Below, piece by piece: positions 52,401-62,068 of a DNA stretch of 64,000 nucleotides (positions are counted from its first letter, which is position 1; every line of letters starts with the position of its first letter). The stretch comes from Kalmanozyma brasiliensis GHG001 (lineage: Eukaryota > Basidiomycota > Ustilaginomycetes > Ustilaginales), in the NCBI RefSeq assembly GCF_000497045.1, contig NW_015961970.1:930802-994801 (forward strand). The letters run 5' to 3'. The notes beneath the pieces are model-generated. The model ran no database searches and was not told the DNA's origin. It saw only the letters and a program-made list of their open reading frames with translations. The position numbers and the translations under genes are program-made.

Positions 52401-54661
52401 TTGAGCCGCAGTCGCTGGACGGCATCACGCCGCAGACGATCTTCTTCAGCACCAAGGTCGAGCAGCGAGCGGCCAACGCTGCATCGGAAAATGCAAGCAC
52501 GTACACGGGTACGTTTCGGTCGCAGGACGATGCCTCCTTCTCTGCTCAAGTGGCCAAGCGAAGGCTGTTGGGCCATCGCACCTCGAGTGAAAGCTCTTAT
52601 ACCAGTCCGATCGCCGAGCTCAGACGACGAGTCAATGCGGGCACCACCGCGGACACTCAGCCATCTACCTTCTCGTCGCGGCTCTCGAGCCTTGCAGAGG
52701 AGCACGCACAGGGCAAGCACAGCGGCATCGCCGCGTCCAACGCTCCCGGTCCACTGTCTCATCAGACGCAGACGAGGCTCGGAGTCGGAAAAGCGAGCGC
52801 GGCTGTCGCTTCCACTACTCTCACAGCGACAGGTACAATGACAGAGACCTCAGCCCGCGCTCGCGCAGCGGCAGCGCAGGGCTCGGCCAAGCCAACCCCC
52901 TCTGGGTCACGCGCCTCAACAGTGCGAGGTCAAGGCGGTGCCGGTGGCGACCCTTCCAAACCCACACCCGCCGACGGCACAGGCACCAGCTTCACCTCTA
53001 CCTACGACGGCCACGACCCGTACATCCGCGCGCATCTCGAAGCGGTCTACCTCGACTCGTTCCGGGATCGCGCAGAACTCGGACCAAAGATCCACGCCGG
53101 TGTTGCGCGTCGGAAGCCACCCACCGCCCACACTCGCACCACGCTCCCGCGCGCACCCAATTCGACCTCCAAACGTCGACCCGAAGGCCGACTCATCGCG
53201 TACTTCACCGAGCACACGTCTGCCATCACATGTCTTGCTCTCTCCCCGGACCATACATACTTTGTCTCCGGCTCGACCGACGGCACGTTGAAAGTCTGGG
53301 ACACTGCTCGGCTGGAGAAGAACGTGACGTCCAAATCGCGCGCCACCTACTCCGCGCAGAAGGGCGCGATCACGGACGTCATTGCGATCGAGGGGAGTCA
53401 CTGCGTCGCGTCCACGGCGACCGACGGCAGTTTGCACGTGTGGCGCATCGATCTGGTCCAATCCTCCTCCGTTCCGCGGTATGGGCGTCCCAAGTTGGTG
53501 AGCAACTTCCAGCTCAGCACGCCGGACGAGTATGCAACGTGCTTGGCCCAGTGCAACACGGACACCTCGAACCAGCTGATTCTGGGCACGACGCTGAGTC
53601 GACTCACGGTGTTGGATATGAGGACGATGCAGGTGCTCCAGACGCTGCGCAACCCGGTCGAGTACGGAGCGATCACGTGTCTCTGCGTGGATCGGAAGAA
53701 GACGTGGTTACTGGTGGGCACGTTGACTGGTGTTGTGGTTCTGTGGGATTTGCGGTTCGGGTTGCGGTTGCGGGCGTGGCGGGCGGGCGATGGGGAGGTG
53801 GGCGGGCTGTGCAGGGTCAACAGTATCGCTGTACACCCGTCCAAGGGACGGGGGAGGTGGGTGATGGTGGCATGTGAAAAGGCGGGCGTGCCAGAGGTGG
53901 TGGTGGAGACATGGGATATCGATCGCGGGACGAGGGTGGAGACGTTTGAGACGCAGGATGGGGCGACGGTGGCGCAGGTGGAGAGGGGGACGAGGTTGAG
54001 GCAGATCGTCGAGGAGACGTCCAAGGAGGGGGAATCGATGCTGACCGGCGCAGCTGCGGCGATTGAGAAGCTTCTCCAGCAGCAGCGGCCGACGACGGCG
54101 AATATCGACCCATTCACCCCTCCGGCCTCGACGGGGCCGAGCTCCGCGGTCAAAGCCCTATTCGTCAGTCTCGAGGGCTATTCCAGCTCCTCCCCTTCGT
54201 CTGGCAAGGGCACCGAAGCGGCGCAAGCAGACGGCGAAGCGGGCTGGCTCGATGTCGGCGCTCTCGATCGTCCCTCTTCCACCGCGCAACACGCCACCGG
54301 ACCCGCCGGCTGGATGCTCACCTCCGGCTCCGACGCCCGCCTCCGCTTCTGGGACCTGGGCAAACCGGACAGATCGCTCGTCTTTGGCATTGCCCCTCGC
54401 ACCCGTTCCGCACAGACCGCGACGGAACCGCGCTCCGAATTCTCCACTGTTGCAGGCACCCCGGTGCGAGTGGTGCACATCATGACCGACGACGCAGAGG
54501 GGGTCCGGCTCAAGAGTCCGTTGTTGGCAAATCAGTCCGCGCTGTACGCCGGCATGGCTAAGGCGCACAAGGACGCCGTCACCGATGTCGTCGTCATCGA
54601 GGCGCCGTTCAGATGTGTCGTGGCGGGCGATCGGAGTGGATGTATTCGCGTCTGGGAATGA
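49472..54661 (+). CDS. VPS15: Vps15/p150 regulatory kinase of the Vps34 PI3-kinase complex
   Basis: Membrane-anchored pseudokinase scaffold that activates Vps34 in vacuolar sorting and autophagy. A single exon of 1729 residues. It begins MGNTHS, a good N-myristoylation signal as in yeast Vps15, so ATG 49472 is the start. The kinase domain at about 17-337 has GPIVVKTFVKPDP, the catalytic loop IAHGDLKCENILVT (His-Gly-Asp rather than His-Arg-Asp), DFA instead of DFG, and DTSGRRTCYLAPERF, all family hallmarks. HEAT-type repeats occupy about 490-865. A low-complexity linker follows. WD40 repeats at about 1240-1729 include ITCLALSPDHTYFVSGSTDG and end in RSGCIRVWE. Longer than yeast Vps15 (1454) because of the linkers. 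It converges on the exon downstream of ARP3. Confidence 0.96.
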   Translation: MGNTHSNANARMAGIGNLVAEVGNDIQYDKGIGNSRFLRAVRARHKFGPIVVKTFVKPDPSMSLKSLVKHIRIEREALADVPNVLTYQKVVETERAGYLIRQWLHSNLYDRISTRPFLSAVEKRWITYQLLHAMRDAHDRGIAHGDLKCENILVTTSLMIYVTDFASSFKPTFLPLDDPSDFSFFFDTSGRRTCYLAPERFYEAGSKYAPAATRLDPNDADALDRLGGLETDLLGLGRQSGKVTQAMDVFSLGCVIAELWREGAPTFTLSQLFKYREGMFDVDAMLAGIPDDAVRDLVRSMIALDPKERKTFEEYLKDGRGSVFPSTIPDFLHGYLVELQRTSPDGVGGRNATAGTSSVESVASGSQASVTAASMRSEAAGRQAQRAESDERIEKLYEEWSDIIHFLDEPIDRSSANTPSTGTGAGGASARSNRVLGRFAFQSSFQQPSAGEIAEHERSTADGLDDVFPVQLCIPGLPSQRAELEAGGAEVDGTAQLVLSVILANLRNCVRPSSKCHALELLIHLSTRWLTDETKLDRVLPFVITLFDDPSSQVRMAAIRSCVQVLMLVRIVTPSNASIFTEYIVPNIKQLGLDSSTPVRCTFAASIVPLAETAERFLQMSQAMRAEGLFAVEQDLNGGFLEDQPSESNYDEQLRTFQSLLQDIIVTLLTDPSASVKRALLSTIAPLCRFFGMAKTNDVMLSHMITYLNDRNWLLREAFFDIIVDVAEVSGNSSLEEYILPLMTQALSDQEENVVYRVLNGLRTMTERSLLDRSRMLTLMETTIGFLCHPNLWLRQASAGLIAAAAERLDDVDVWAVLYPSLRPLLRADVQDLTETALLDMAKTPLTRSVYSAALGWASKASNSAFWKSQAEDKDKAGLKNGLATEGVGLLLGKSGRGLIAPPRGRTEEDDRFRDRLRSMGMEDEDEIKLVALRSIIRRLSKQGSKGNSGQMEWDVPGASSGGNANDEGRTHPKAVLEPQSLDGITPQTIFFSTKVEQRAANAASENASTYTGTFRSQDDASFSAQVAKRRLLGHRTSSESSYTSPIAELRRRVNAGTTADTQPSTFSSRLSSLAEEHAQGKHSGIAASNAPGPLSHQTQTRLGVGKASAAVASTTLTATGTMTETSARARAAAAQGSAKPTPSGSRASTVRGQGGAGGDPSKPTPADGTGTSFTSTYDGHDPYIRAHLEAVYLDSFRDRAELGPKIHAGVARRKPPTAHTRTTLPRAPNSTSKRRPEGRLIAYFTEHTSAITCLALSPDHTYFVSGSTDGTLKVWDTARLEKNVTSKSRATYSAQKGAITDVIAIEGSHCVASTATDGSLHVWRIDLVQSSSVPRYGRPKLVSNFQLSTPDEYATCLAQCNTDTSNQLILGTTLSRLTVLDMRTMQVLQTLRNPVEYGAITCLCVDRKKTWLLVGTLTGVVVLWDLRFGLRLRAWRAGDGEVGGLCRVNSIAVHPSKGRGRWVMVACEKAGVPEVVVETWDIDRGTRVETFETQDGATVAQVERGTRLRQIVEETSKEGESMLTGAAAAIEKLLQQQRPTTANIDPFTPPASTGPSSAVKALFVSLEGYSSSSPSSGKGTEAAQADGEAGWLDVGALDRPSSTAQHATGPAGWMLTSGSDARLRFWDLGKPDRSLVFGIAPRTRSAQTATEPRSEFSTVAGTPVRVVHIMTDDAEGVRLKSPLLANQSALYAGMAKAHKDAVTDVVVIEAPFRCVVAGDRSGCIRVWE

Positions 54662-55011
54662 GATCTGCAATGGGATGCTGCCTTTTGATCTGTTGAACAG
54701 CGGCTGTGACCGAGTCGCAACCCCATCTTGTCGAGCTGATTGTGGTCATCATTATCGATGACATGATGGCGACGCTTCTTTGGGTCGAACGATGGCGTGT
54801 ATCATGCACGCCTCTGCTGGTCTTGCGCGTTCTTGGCCGCATCGGGTTGTTGAGCTTGTTGCCGTCATCGTGATTGATGACGTGGTCAGGGTGCTCCCAC
54901 CAAGGGCAGACAAAAGTGCGGAGGGTTGTGTTCTTCCCCGTTGATCTTGGTCGAAGACCTAGTCGTAATTTGTCAAGACGGATCTTCTTGCGGTACAGTT
55001 GTCAGTAAATG
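54662..55011. other. 3' spacer downstream of VPS15
   Basis: 350 bases between the VPS15 stop and the stop of the minus-strand exon at 55012. An imperfect local duplication, atcattatcgatgacatgatgg (about 54750-54771) and atcgtgattgatgacgtggtca (about 54867-54888), may be a shared 3'-end element or chance. No coding signal seen. Confidence 0.35.
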
Positions 55012-55175
55012 TCATACGTCGACCTTGACCCACTTGCCGCCGTTGGCTGGGAGCACAGCATCGCCATCCTCGTCGCGGGAAATCTCGACGGCTGCATTTT
55101 TAGCAGCTTCCTTCGCCTTCTGGGCCGCATCAGCAGCCCCAATCGCCGCGTCTGCCTTGTCGTCTTCGCTCCAAT
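55012..55175 (-). CDS. Terminal exon of a small acidic Ala/Lys-rich protein
   Basis: On the minus strand an acceptor CCAATCCAG ends at 55176 and opens a frame with clear coding bias. It reads about 54 residues (the first codon is split across the intron) starting DWSEDDKADAAIGAADAA, continuing with a helix QKAKEAAKNAAVEISRDEDG and ending NGGKWVKVDV with a stop at 55014-55012. There is an in-frame stop just upstream and no ATG, so at least one 5' exon is required. One candidate is 55327-55291, whose ATG overlaps the ARP3 stop as TGATG; it would give a 115-nt intron with donor GTGTGA and a 66-residue protein. An alternative terminal exon of an ARP3 transcript or another 5' exon is equally possible. 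No family recognised. Confidence 0.45.
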
Positions 55176-55326
55176 CTGGATTGGCTCACAACCTTGCCGG
55201 AGATAGTGGGATCAATCACCGTTGCCAATGGTCCTGATCAAGTATTCCAGAGGAAGCCTGCCTGAGTTCTATACATTTCCCATCTCACACCGAACAAATC
55301 CAATGGGAACAACTTGTCATTGCACA

Positions 55327-56640
55327 TCAAACACTGCCAAACACGCTAAACTTGCGCACGATCGACGGACCGTGCTCCTCATAATCCTGCTTGTTGTAGC
55401 AGTAACTATAAAAGTCTGGCAGACTACCCAGCAGACTTCCACCGTACCACACGGCGTAGCGCTGCATCTTGTGGCTGATCACATTGACCTCCAACCCACT
55501 GGAGCGCATGAGGCTTCCACTGGCGGTTTCGCTCGCTGCGAGACGCTGGTCGACAATCGCCCTCAGGTCCTTCTTGAGTCTCTGACCAAAATGTTGGAAC
55601 ATGGTGCTGCCACCGGAGAGGACAATGTTCTTGTACAGACCACGTCGAACGTCGATGGGGCTCTGCTGGATGACGCCGTCGACCACTTCGGGGAGAGGCG
55701 TGAGGAAGTCGCTGCTAGCAATTTCGGGGTTGAAGAAGATTTCCGGGGCTAGGAAGCGTTCGTAGCCGACATCGACGGAGTACTTGCGTCCCGTAACGGT
55801 GTGTTCGCCCTCGAAGCGTTCGAAGTACTTGTACGGATCCTCGTCGTAGCGTCGGAATTCGCGGACAATGTCCTGGCAGACGTACGAGTAGTCTTCCTTG
55901 ATCTTCTCGGCGACGCGGCGAGAGTCCTCGGGAGGGATGTTGGCCGCCTCCCCTCGCTCGCGAAGAAGCTGCTGAACGAAGTACGTAATGTCCCTACCCG
56001 CGATAGGGATGTGCTTGATCGCAGACCCAATGACGTATCCCTCGGCAACCGGGATCACGTGCGTCACACCATCACCACTGTCAATCACCGTACCGGTCAA
56101 CGTGCGATCCGTCACCTTGTTGCTCGTCCAGCTCGCCGCCAGCGCCAACACCGCCTGCACCGCAATGTACAACCCCTTGATGTTGAAGCTCTCGAACATG
56201 ATCTCGGCCGTGTTCTCGCGGTTCTCCGGCGGGTTGAGCGGCGGTTCGGTGAGCATAAAGTAGTGATCCTCGGGTTCGGCACGAAGGTACTTGAAGATGC
56301 ACTGTTCCCAGAAACGTTCCATGTGGTCCCAGTTCTCGATCAGGCCGTGACGGATGGGTTGGTCGACTTGGTAGGTTTTAGCGTTGGCGTAGGCTTCGTC
56401 GCCGATGAAGAAGTCGAGGTCCTCGATGCCGCGTTTTGAGGCGAGGGAGGAGGAGGAGGAGAGTCCGCCCGGTTTGCTGGGGACTGAGGGGCGGGAACCG
56501 GCCCCGGCAGAGGAGCCAGCGGAGGTGGTGCGGGTCGCGATGGCGGTCGGGAAGACAAAGGATGGGTCCGAGTTGCCTGCGAATCCCATCTTGGTGTAGC
56601 CGGTACCATTGTCCAGGACGATGACGTTGGAGCGCGACAT
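55327..56640 (-). CDS. ARP3: Actin-related protein 3 (Arp2/3 complex)
   Basis: Nucleates branched actin filaments as part of the seven-subunit Arp2/3 complex in endocytic patches and polarised growth. A single exon of 437 residues. ATP-binding loop [19 protein letters not shown] (about 4-22). A Ser/Gly/Pro-rich insertion follows at about 38-70, as in yeast Arp3. Then come [60 protein letters not shown] (the second phosphate loop) and [20 protein letters not shown]. The C-terminus [18 protein letters not shown] matches the usual Arp3 ending, so the stop is correct. The frame is open upstream of ATG 56640 without homology. It is divergent from the phospholipase gene. Confidence 0.97.
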   Translation of the reverse strand: MSRSNVIVLDNGTGYTKMGFAGNSDPSFVFPTAIATRTTSAGSSAGAGSRPSVPSKPGGLSSSSSLASKRGIEDLDFFIGDEAYANAKTYQVDQPIRHGLIENWDHMERFWEQCIFKYLRAEPEDHYFMLTEPPLNPPENRENTAEIMFESFNIKGLYIAVQAVLALAASWTSNKVTDRTLTGTVIDSGDGVTHVIPVAEGYVIGSAIKHIPIAGRDITYFVQQLLRERGEAANIPPEDSRRVAEKIKEDYSYVCQDIVREFRRYDEDPYKYFERFEGEHTVTGRKYSVDVGYERFLAPEIFFNPEIASSDFLTPLPEVVDGVIQQSPIDVRRGLYKNIVLSGGSTMFQHFGQRLKKDLRAIVDQRLAASETASGSLMRSSGLEVNVISHKMQRYAVWYGGSLLGSLPDFYSYCYNKQDYEEHGPSIVRKFSVFGSV

Positions 56641-57873
56641 GGTGGGCGATCGAGTGTTCTCACGAGGGAGGTCGATGAGGGTAGGAGGTGAATGGGAGCT
56701 GGCTCCAGTGCTGATTGAATCGATGCGAAGTAAGCGGTTGCTTTGACGGCCCTGTAGTCGAAGGTGCGGATGGAAGAGAAACCAGCTGTGCACCGGTCGT
56801 AAGGTGCGTGTGCGATGCCGTGTATGAGCTCGATCTCTTCGTGACAGGATCGAAGGCGATAAGTGACGGACGACGATGAAAGGTCGGTGAAGATGAGAAG
56901 AACGGATGGAGAGGAGCGTGCTCGTGTGTGTGTGGAGTGCACTGGGTGGTGTGTGCGGGTCTTTCTGGCTGTGCTGGGCAATTGGTGCCCGTGCGCGGCA
57001 CATGAGCAGTCTAGATCGAGCCAAAGGCCCACATGGCTCTTTCTCTCTCGACCTTTTTGATCGGTTCCGCGAGATTTCGCTTCGTTTGATGACATCCTGA
57101 GTCTAACATTCTTGAGACTCGCCAAAATCGGCGACGGTGGAGTGACCTCATCTCACCGCGCTTGCCGCGGCTGCTTTTTTCCGGTGGCTTTACGGTTTTG
57201 ACACCTTCGGAGAGTGCCAAAAAAGCAAAGACGAAACGATGCCTCCATGGAAGAGGCAAAGACGGAACAGTGACACCGAGAACCGCCTTGAGCCGCTTCT
57301 ATAGGCCATTTCCGACGGACATCAGAGACATCGAACCAAAGAATGTACAGCGGCGAGCAGGATGAAAGCTCGGATCGCGGCCGGTTGTGCTGCACCGAGA
57401 GTTCGGTGTGCAGAATCCGAGCTTGACCTGCATGGCGTCGAAGGAACCCACTCGTGACAGCAAACCCGGTGGGCTGTCGCGAGTACCTCTCGGGGCAAGC
57501 GGTGATGAGCAAGCTCAGCTGGAAGCAGGTCATGGTCGTGTGATTCGTGCCGATCAGCTCGGACCTCGAGGTCACAATCGCTGTCATGCACGGCTGTGTC
57601 GGCAAAACATCTCCGGGAGTGTTCTCGCGCCAAGAACAATCGTCGGTATGACAGGGTCTATTGTGCTTATGCATCGGCACAATCGAAGCGAAGCCTCAGC
57701 GTGCGAATGAAGTGAAAGCCGCGGAGAGGTGCAATTTTACTGGCGCTTCATGACGGCTACCCTTTCGATGTCTCAGATGCAACTTGTATAAGAAGCCCAT
57801 TTCCCTTGCCCCTTCCCTCCATCTCGTCGCACTTGACCGTCTCCACCACAACAAGCCACGAGACAGGGCAACG
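56641..57873. other. Divergent upstream region of ARP3 and phospholipase B
   Basis: 1.2 kb. The ARP3-proximal 400 bases are purine/pyrimidine-skewed leader sequence. No gene or RNA is evident. A TATA element precedes the phospholipase gene. Confidence 0.45.
57787..57792 (+). promoter_or_regulatory. TATA element of the phospholipase B gene
   Basis: TATAAG 82 bases upstream of the ATG at 57874. The distance is suitable for a short leader. Confidence 0.4.
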
Positions 57874-59988
57874 ATGAAGCTCCTCTCCCTCAGCCTGGTC
57901 AGCCTGGCGCTGAGCCTGCTCTCCAGCACGCTCGCCCACCCCACCATTCCTTCCGTGCTTACAGCGGAAGAAATCGACCGCATCAGCATGCTCTCCCACT
58001 CCGAAAAGGTCGAGTTCGCCTCGCAGATCCTCGCACTTCGAACCGCCTATGAGTCGCACAAACAGCAGCTCGCCCGTCGAGCTAGTCCCTCGGGCTCCTT
58101 TTCACCGGCCAACATGCCCTGTCCCAACCGCACCGCGGAGCAAACTGTCGGCTTCATCCGCCCCGCTGGCACGAAGCAGCTGTCTACCGGCGAGAGCGAG
58201 TATATATCTCGCCGACGGAGCGGGACTCAGTCCGACTGGGCGACATGGCTGCGCGACTCTGCGAAGCTCGACAGCGCGCTGCCGGGAGGGGTGTCGAACT
58301 ACACCAGTGACACGTCGCGCTTGCCGCGCCTCGGATTCGCGCTGAGCGGCGGCGGCTTGCGCGCTATGCTGGTCGGCACCGGAACGCTTCAGGGCTTTGA
58401 CGGGCGAAACGCTACCGCCAACACCCGCGGAACAGGTGGACTGCTGCAGTTGGCCGAATACGTCGCTGGTCTCTCCGGTGGATCGTGGGCCACAGCCTCG
58501 CTCGCCATGAACGACTGGCCAACCACCCAATCGCTCAAAGATACCGTCTGGAACCTCCGTTCAAACCTCGTCGTCCCCGCCGACGGCAAGGTCGGCTTCT
58601 ACGCCAGCATCGTCGCCGCCGTCGCCGGAAAGAGGCATGAGGGCTACCAAACGAGCTTGACCGACTACTTCGGCTTGAGCATCGCCGACAAGATCCTCAA
58701 TGGCAGTCGAATCGGCAACAAGTTTTCCATCGAATGGTCGGATGTGCGCAACACGTCGAGTTTTACCGATGCCAGCATGCCGTATCCGATCATCATTGCG
58801 GATGAGCGCGAGCCAGGCGAGTTGATCATTCCGAGGAATACCACCATTTGGGAGTTCAATCCGTACGAGTTTGGGACGTGGAATCCGAACGTCTCTGCGT
58901 TCATCCCCATCGACATCCTCGGTTCCTCGCTCAACAATGGCACCAGCGTGCTTCCCAACGGAGAGTGCGTGGGGGGTTACGAGACGGTTGCCTGGGTCAC
59001 GGGTACCAGTGCCACCCTCTTCTCCGGTCTCTACCTCTCCCTTCTCACCACTTCGTCCGATAGCATCATCGTCTCTGCGCTGCGACAGATCGCACAAGCC
59101 GTGTCGGACGATCAGAACGATGTCTCTTCCGTTCCCAACCCCTTTTTCGGCTACACTTCCGAAATCTCCGATCTGCGCAACATTACGCTTGTCGATGGCG
59201 GGTTGGACAACGAGAACATTCCGCTGTGGACGCTTGTCGAGCCCGCCCGTGGGTTGGATGCCATCATCGCCATCGACTCGTCCGCCGACGTCTCGAGTTG
59301 GCCCAATGCCAGTGCGATCTATCAGACCTCGCTTCGCGCGACCGACCCGGCGTATGCGCAGTACGCCTTTCCCAAAATCCCCGATACCAACACGGTCATC
59401 AATAGGGGGTTGAACACTCGACCGGTGTTTTACGGGTGCAATGCTTCCGAGGCCACCAATGCAGGTAGCAGCTTTAATGGGACCAAGACGCCACTCATCG
59501 TGTATCTGCCCAGCTACCCCTACAGCTATCTGGCGAACACGTCGACGTTTAAGCTCGATTACTCCTCCGCCCAGGCCCAAGGGGTCATTGATAACAGTGT
59601 GGATGTTGCCTCTCTCGGTGGAGCCGATAGCACCTGGCCGACGTGTCTTGGGTGTGCGTTGTTGCAGCGCGGGTTCGAACGGAGTGCAACGACGGTGCCA
59701 GAGGTGTGCACGCAGTGTTTGGAAAAATGGTGCTGGGACGGCGTGACCAACACGACCCAGCCGAGCTGGAGTTATTCGCCAGCGATCGGCGTGCCCGAGT
59801 TTGTGAGGAGCAACGGAACGGTGCAGCGCGAGCCGGCGTACACGGGTGGGAATGGAACCAACGGTGGAACGGGAGATGCCAATACGAGTAGCGATATGGC
59901 TAGCACGAATGGCGCGGTGAATGGAGCAAGGCGTGCAACAGGGTTGCTGGGATTGGTCGCACTGGTCGCTGTCGGTTTGACCGTCTGA
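57874..59988 (+). CDS. PLB1: Secreted lysophospholipase / phospholipase B, probably GPI-anchored
   Basis: Hydrolyses acyl chains of glycerophospholipids and lysophospholipids outside the cell or at the wall. A single exon of 704 residues. Signal peptide MKLLSLSLVSLALSLLSSTLA (1-21). The PLA2_B catalytic domain holds the oxyanion-hole motif GFALSGGGLRAMLVG (about 153-167), the nucleophile elbow GLSGGSWATAS (about 199-209), and LVDGGLDNENIPLW (about 437-450) with the catalytic Asp. Many N-glycosylation sequons and paired cysteines (CLGCALL, CTQCLEKWCW) are present. The C-terminus has a small-residue region followed by a hydrophobic tail (LLGLVALVAVGLTV), the arrangement of a GPI attachment signal. 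The start is placed at the signal peptide; upstream in-frame sequence has no ATG with better context. Confidence 0.93.
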   Translation: MKLLSLSLVSLALSLLSSTLAHPTIPSVLTAEEIDRISMLSHSEKVEFASQILALRTAYESHKQQLARRASPSGSFSPANMPCPNRTAEQTVGFIRPAGTKQLSTGESEYISRRRSGTQSDWATWLRDSAKLDSALPGGVSNYTSDTSRLPRLGFALSGGGLRAMLVGTGTLQGFDGRNATANTRGTGGLLQLAEYVAGLSGGSWATASLAMNDWPTTQSLKDTVWNLRSNLVVPADGKVGFYASIVAAVAGKRHEGYQTSLTDYFGLSIADKILNGSRIGNKFSIEWSDVRNTSSFTDASMPYPIIIADEREPGELIIPRNTTIWEFNPYEFGTWNPNVSAFIPIDILGSSLNNGTSVLPNGECVGGYETVAWVTGTSATLFSGLYLSLLTTSSDSIIVSALRQIAQAVSDDQNDVSSVPNPFFGYTSEISDLRNITLVDGGLDNENIPLWTLVEPARGLDAIIAIDSSADVSSWPNASAIYQTSLRATDPAYAQYAFPKIPDTNTVINRGLNTRPVFYGCNASEATNAGSSFNGTKTPLIVYLPSYPYSYLANTSTFKLDYSSAQAQGVIDNSVDVASLGGADSTWPTCLGCALLQRGFERSATTVPEVCTQCLEKWCWDGVTNTTQPSWSYSPAIGVPEFVRSNGTVQREPAYTGGNGTNGGTGDANTSSDMASTNGAVNGARRATGLLGLVALVAVGLTV

Positions 59989-60257
59989 TAAGCAGACGGA
60001 GCAGTTGTGATTCCAAGAGACAGTCATTTCGCTTTTGCCATGAACAATCTTTGCCGCTTTGGCCAGTTTCATCGCCGGTCTTATGCTTGACAGGTCGGTG
60101 AACAGAGAAATGTGAAAGTTTTTGAAAGAGGACTTCGTCTTCGTCCTCACGATCTACGCTGGTTCGTCTCCGAGAACCACATTCAGACCGAGCACTTCTT
60201 CCCTTCCGCCTCGATCCCGCCCCAGAGCCCTTCCCTTTTCCTTCCCTTTTCAACCGC

Positions 60258-61637
60258 CTACTGCCTCTTCTTGGGCGGCTTCAACTTGGTCGGCGGTCTA
60301 ACGACGAAGCACGCCATGCCCAACTCCTCCGTGATCGTCGTAATCACATTATGACAAAAATGCACGTACAGCACTGCCGCAAACGCCAAACTAGCGTAAA
60401 TGACCTTGAGCTGGGTCTCGGGATCCGTCTGGAGGTAGCTCGTTGGCAGGTTTGCATCGATAGCGAACACCACGGACCAGAGAATGCCGATGTTCCAATA
60501 GGGAAAGGGCGCCTTGGTGACGTGGGCGACGATGAGCAGGCCTACGTTGTAGGCGAAGGTGATGCCCCAGTACGAGAGGAAGGGCAGCAGTGCACGGGGA
60601 TCGGCGAGGATGAACGAGCGGTTGGCGCGGATCCAGAAGATGTTGGCGGTGATTTGGGCGATCAACGGCGTCAACCCCAGGAGCGGGGTCAATGTGGACT
60701 GGTTGCGCGACTTGCGTGCAGCAACGACGTTCGAGTACGACCCGGCGATGTTGAATAGCAACCCTACGCAGGCGAAGGCCAAGAACGCGTCGTTCAACGG
60801 CAGATTGAATCGTCCCAAATTGTCCTTTACCGCATCGATCTTTGCGAGACCAGTCACATTGAGTATGCCTCGATCCCAGAACAGCGGTCCGCCCACCAAC
60901 CCAGTCACCGCATAGATACCCACGATCATCAGAATGCCCTCCACCGGTCCACTGAAGGCGGACAAGAACAGCGTACCCGTGTGAAACTCCTCCCACGTCG
61001 TCAAATAGAAATTGGCGAGGGTGGCAACGAGCGAGGCGGGCGCCCAGACTGAGCGACCCAAATTGAGCGCTACACAGCAGAGCACACATTCGAGCGTGGT
61101 GTTGATGGCATCGCAGCCGTGGTCGAACATCTCACCGAGGGGACCGGCCATGCCGGTTCGACGCGCTTGCTTGCCGTCAATGGCATCGAGGCTCTGGTAT
61201 GCGAACAGGCAGAGGGCCCAGGTGTAGAAGACCCATGGTGGGAGACATCGACCCGCCGTGTCTGAGCGGGGGGCGAAATCGATCTTGGCCGCAGCACCGG
61301 GGATGCCAAAGTTGGAAAAGAGCGGGTGAACAGGTAGCAGCGACGCATCGGAGGGGAATGCTTTGTTGAGCGCCAGAGTGTGTGCGGTGGACGAAAGCTT
61401 GAGCTGCGTAGCGCATTCGAGACCCGGGTCGACATAGGCGAGCGTTGCAAAGTTGATGAATACGAGCAATAGACCGGACAGAGTGATGGTGTTGGGCGCG
61501 ACCGATTTGGGAAAGAGCTCGACAAGCCAGTTCCAGTAGGGACCGAGGATGTACTTGGAGACGAGCGACTTGTCGGTTCCGCTGTACTTGTAGAGGTGCA
61601 GGTTGTTGACCCGCGATTTGGGGATGTAGTCTAGCAT
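60258..61637 (-). CDS. CPT1: Choline/ethanolaminephosphotransferase (CDP-alcohol phosphotransferase)
   Basis: Last step of the Kennedy pathway: transfers phosphocholine or phosphoethanolamine from its CDP form to diacylglycerol, in ER/Golgi membranes. A single exon of 459 residues, normal for Cpt1/Ept1 (about 390-420). It begins MLDYIPKSRVNNLHLYKYSG. The CDP-alcohol phosphotransferase signature D-G-x2-A-R-x8-G-x3-D-x3-D is intact in DGKQARRTGMAGPLGEMFDH followed by GCDA (about 151-174). Several hydrophobic segments follow (for example GILMIVGIYAVTGLVGGPLF and YASLAFAAVLYVHFCHNVIT). The C-terminus is basic (RPPTKLKPPKKRQ). Sequence alone does not separate choline from ethanolamine specificity. 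It is convergent with the phospholipase and divergent from ARH1 by 431 bases. Confidence 0.93.
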   Translation of the reverse strand: MLDYIPKSRVNNLHLYKYSGTDKSLVSKYILGPYWNWLVELFPKSVAPNTITLSGLLLVFINFATLAYVDPGLECATQLKLSSTAHTLALNKAFPSDASLLPVHPLFSNFGIPGAAAKIDFAPRSDTAGRCLPPWVFYTWALCLFAYQSLDAIDGKQARRTGMAGPLGEMFDHGCDAINTTLECVLCCVALNLGRSVWAPASLVATLANFYLTTWEEFHTGTLFLSAFSGPVEGILMIVGIYAVTGLVGGPLFWDRGILNVTGLAKIDAVKDNLGRFNLPLNDAFLAFACVGLLFNIAGSYSNVVAARKSRNQSTLTPLLGLTPLIAQITANIFWIRANRSFILADPRALLPFLSYWGITFAYNVGLLIVAHVTKAPFPYWNIGILWSVVFAIDANLPTSYLQTDPETQLKVIYASLAFAAVLYVHFCHNVITTITEELGMACFVVRPPTKLKPPKKRQ

Positions 61638-62068
61638 GGTTGGCTTGCTCTTCCTGCTAGAGGGCGGCGACAGCTTCTACAAGAACCTTGATGACAGCGG
61701 GATGGCGGTCGTAACGATAGACGCAGCGAGCCGGATGGATGGAGGGATGGAGTCGAGGTGCAGCGTGAAAGGCAAGCGAGCAAGAGTCTCTTTTTCATGC
61801 TTGGTTTTGCCTCCACAAGACGGCGCTCTTGAAGAAAAGGCGGAACGTGCGTGCGTTGCTGCTCTTCCCTCTGTTTGCTCTCGACGTCACACAGCTGTCA
61901 AACTCACCGGTAAATCGCTTGATTCTGCCCGATCCATGCCAGATCCAAAGCTTCCTCGCCAAGCTTGGCAGCTCCGCGGTAAAGCCGACTTGCACTTTAT
62001 GGAGTCACTTCTTCTCACTAAACCTTCCACTTTCATCATCCCAGCGACACCCTTGGCATTCGCGCAAC
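61638..62068. other. Divergent upstream region of CPT1 and ARH1
   Basis: 431 bases. The frame of ARH1 is open upstream to about 61829 but shows no coding bias there. No clear core promoter motif. Confidence 0.5.

Noticed and set aside
49472..54661. Missing DFG glycine and HRD arginine in VPS15 as a sign of decay
   Set aside because: HGD and DFA are normal for the Vps15 family, so this is conservation and not damage.
58561..60150. 529-codon minus-strand frame opposite phospholipase B
   Set aside because: Antisense shadow of a GC3-rich gene with a low-complexity Gly/Arg/Val composition.
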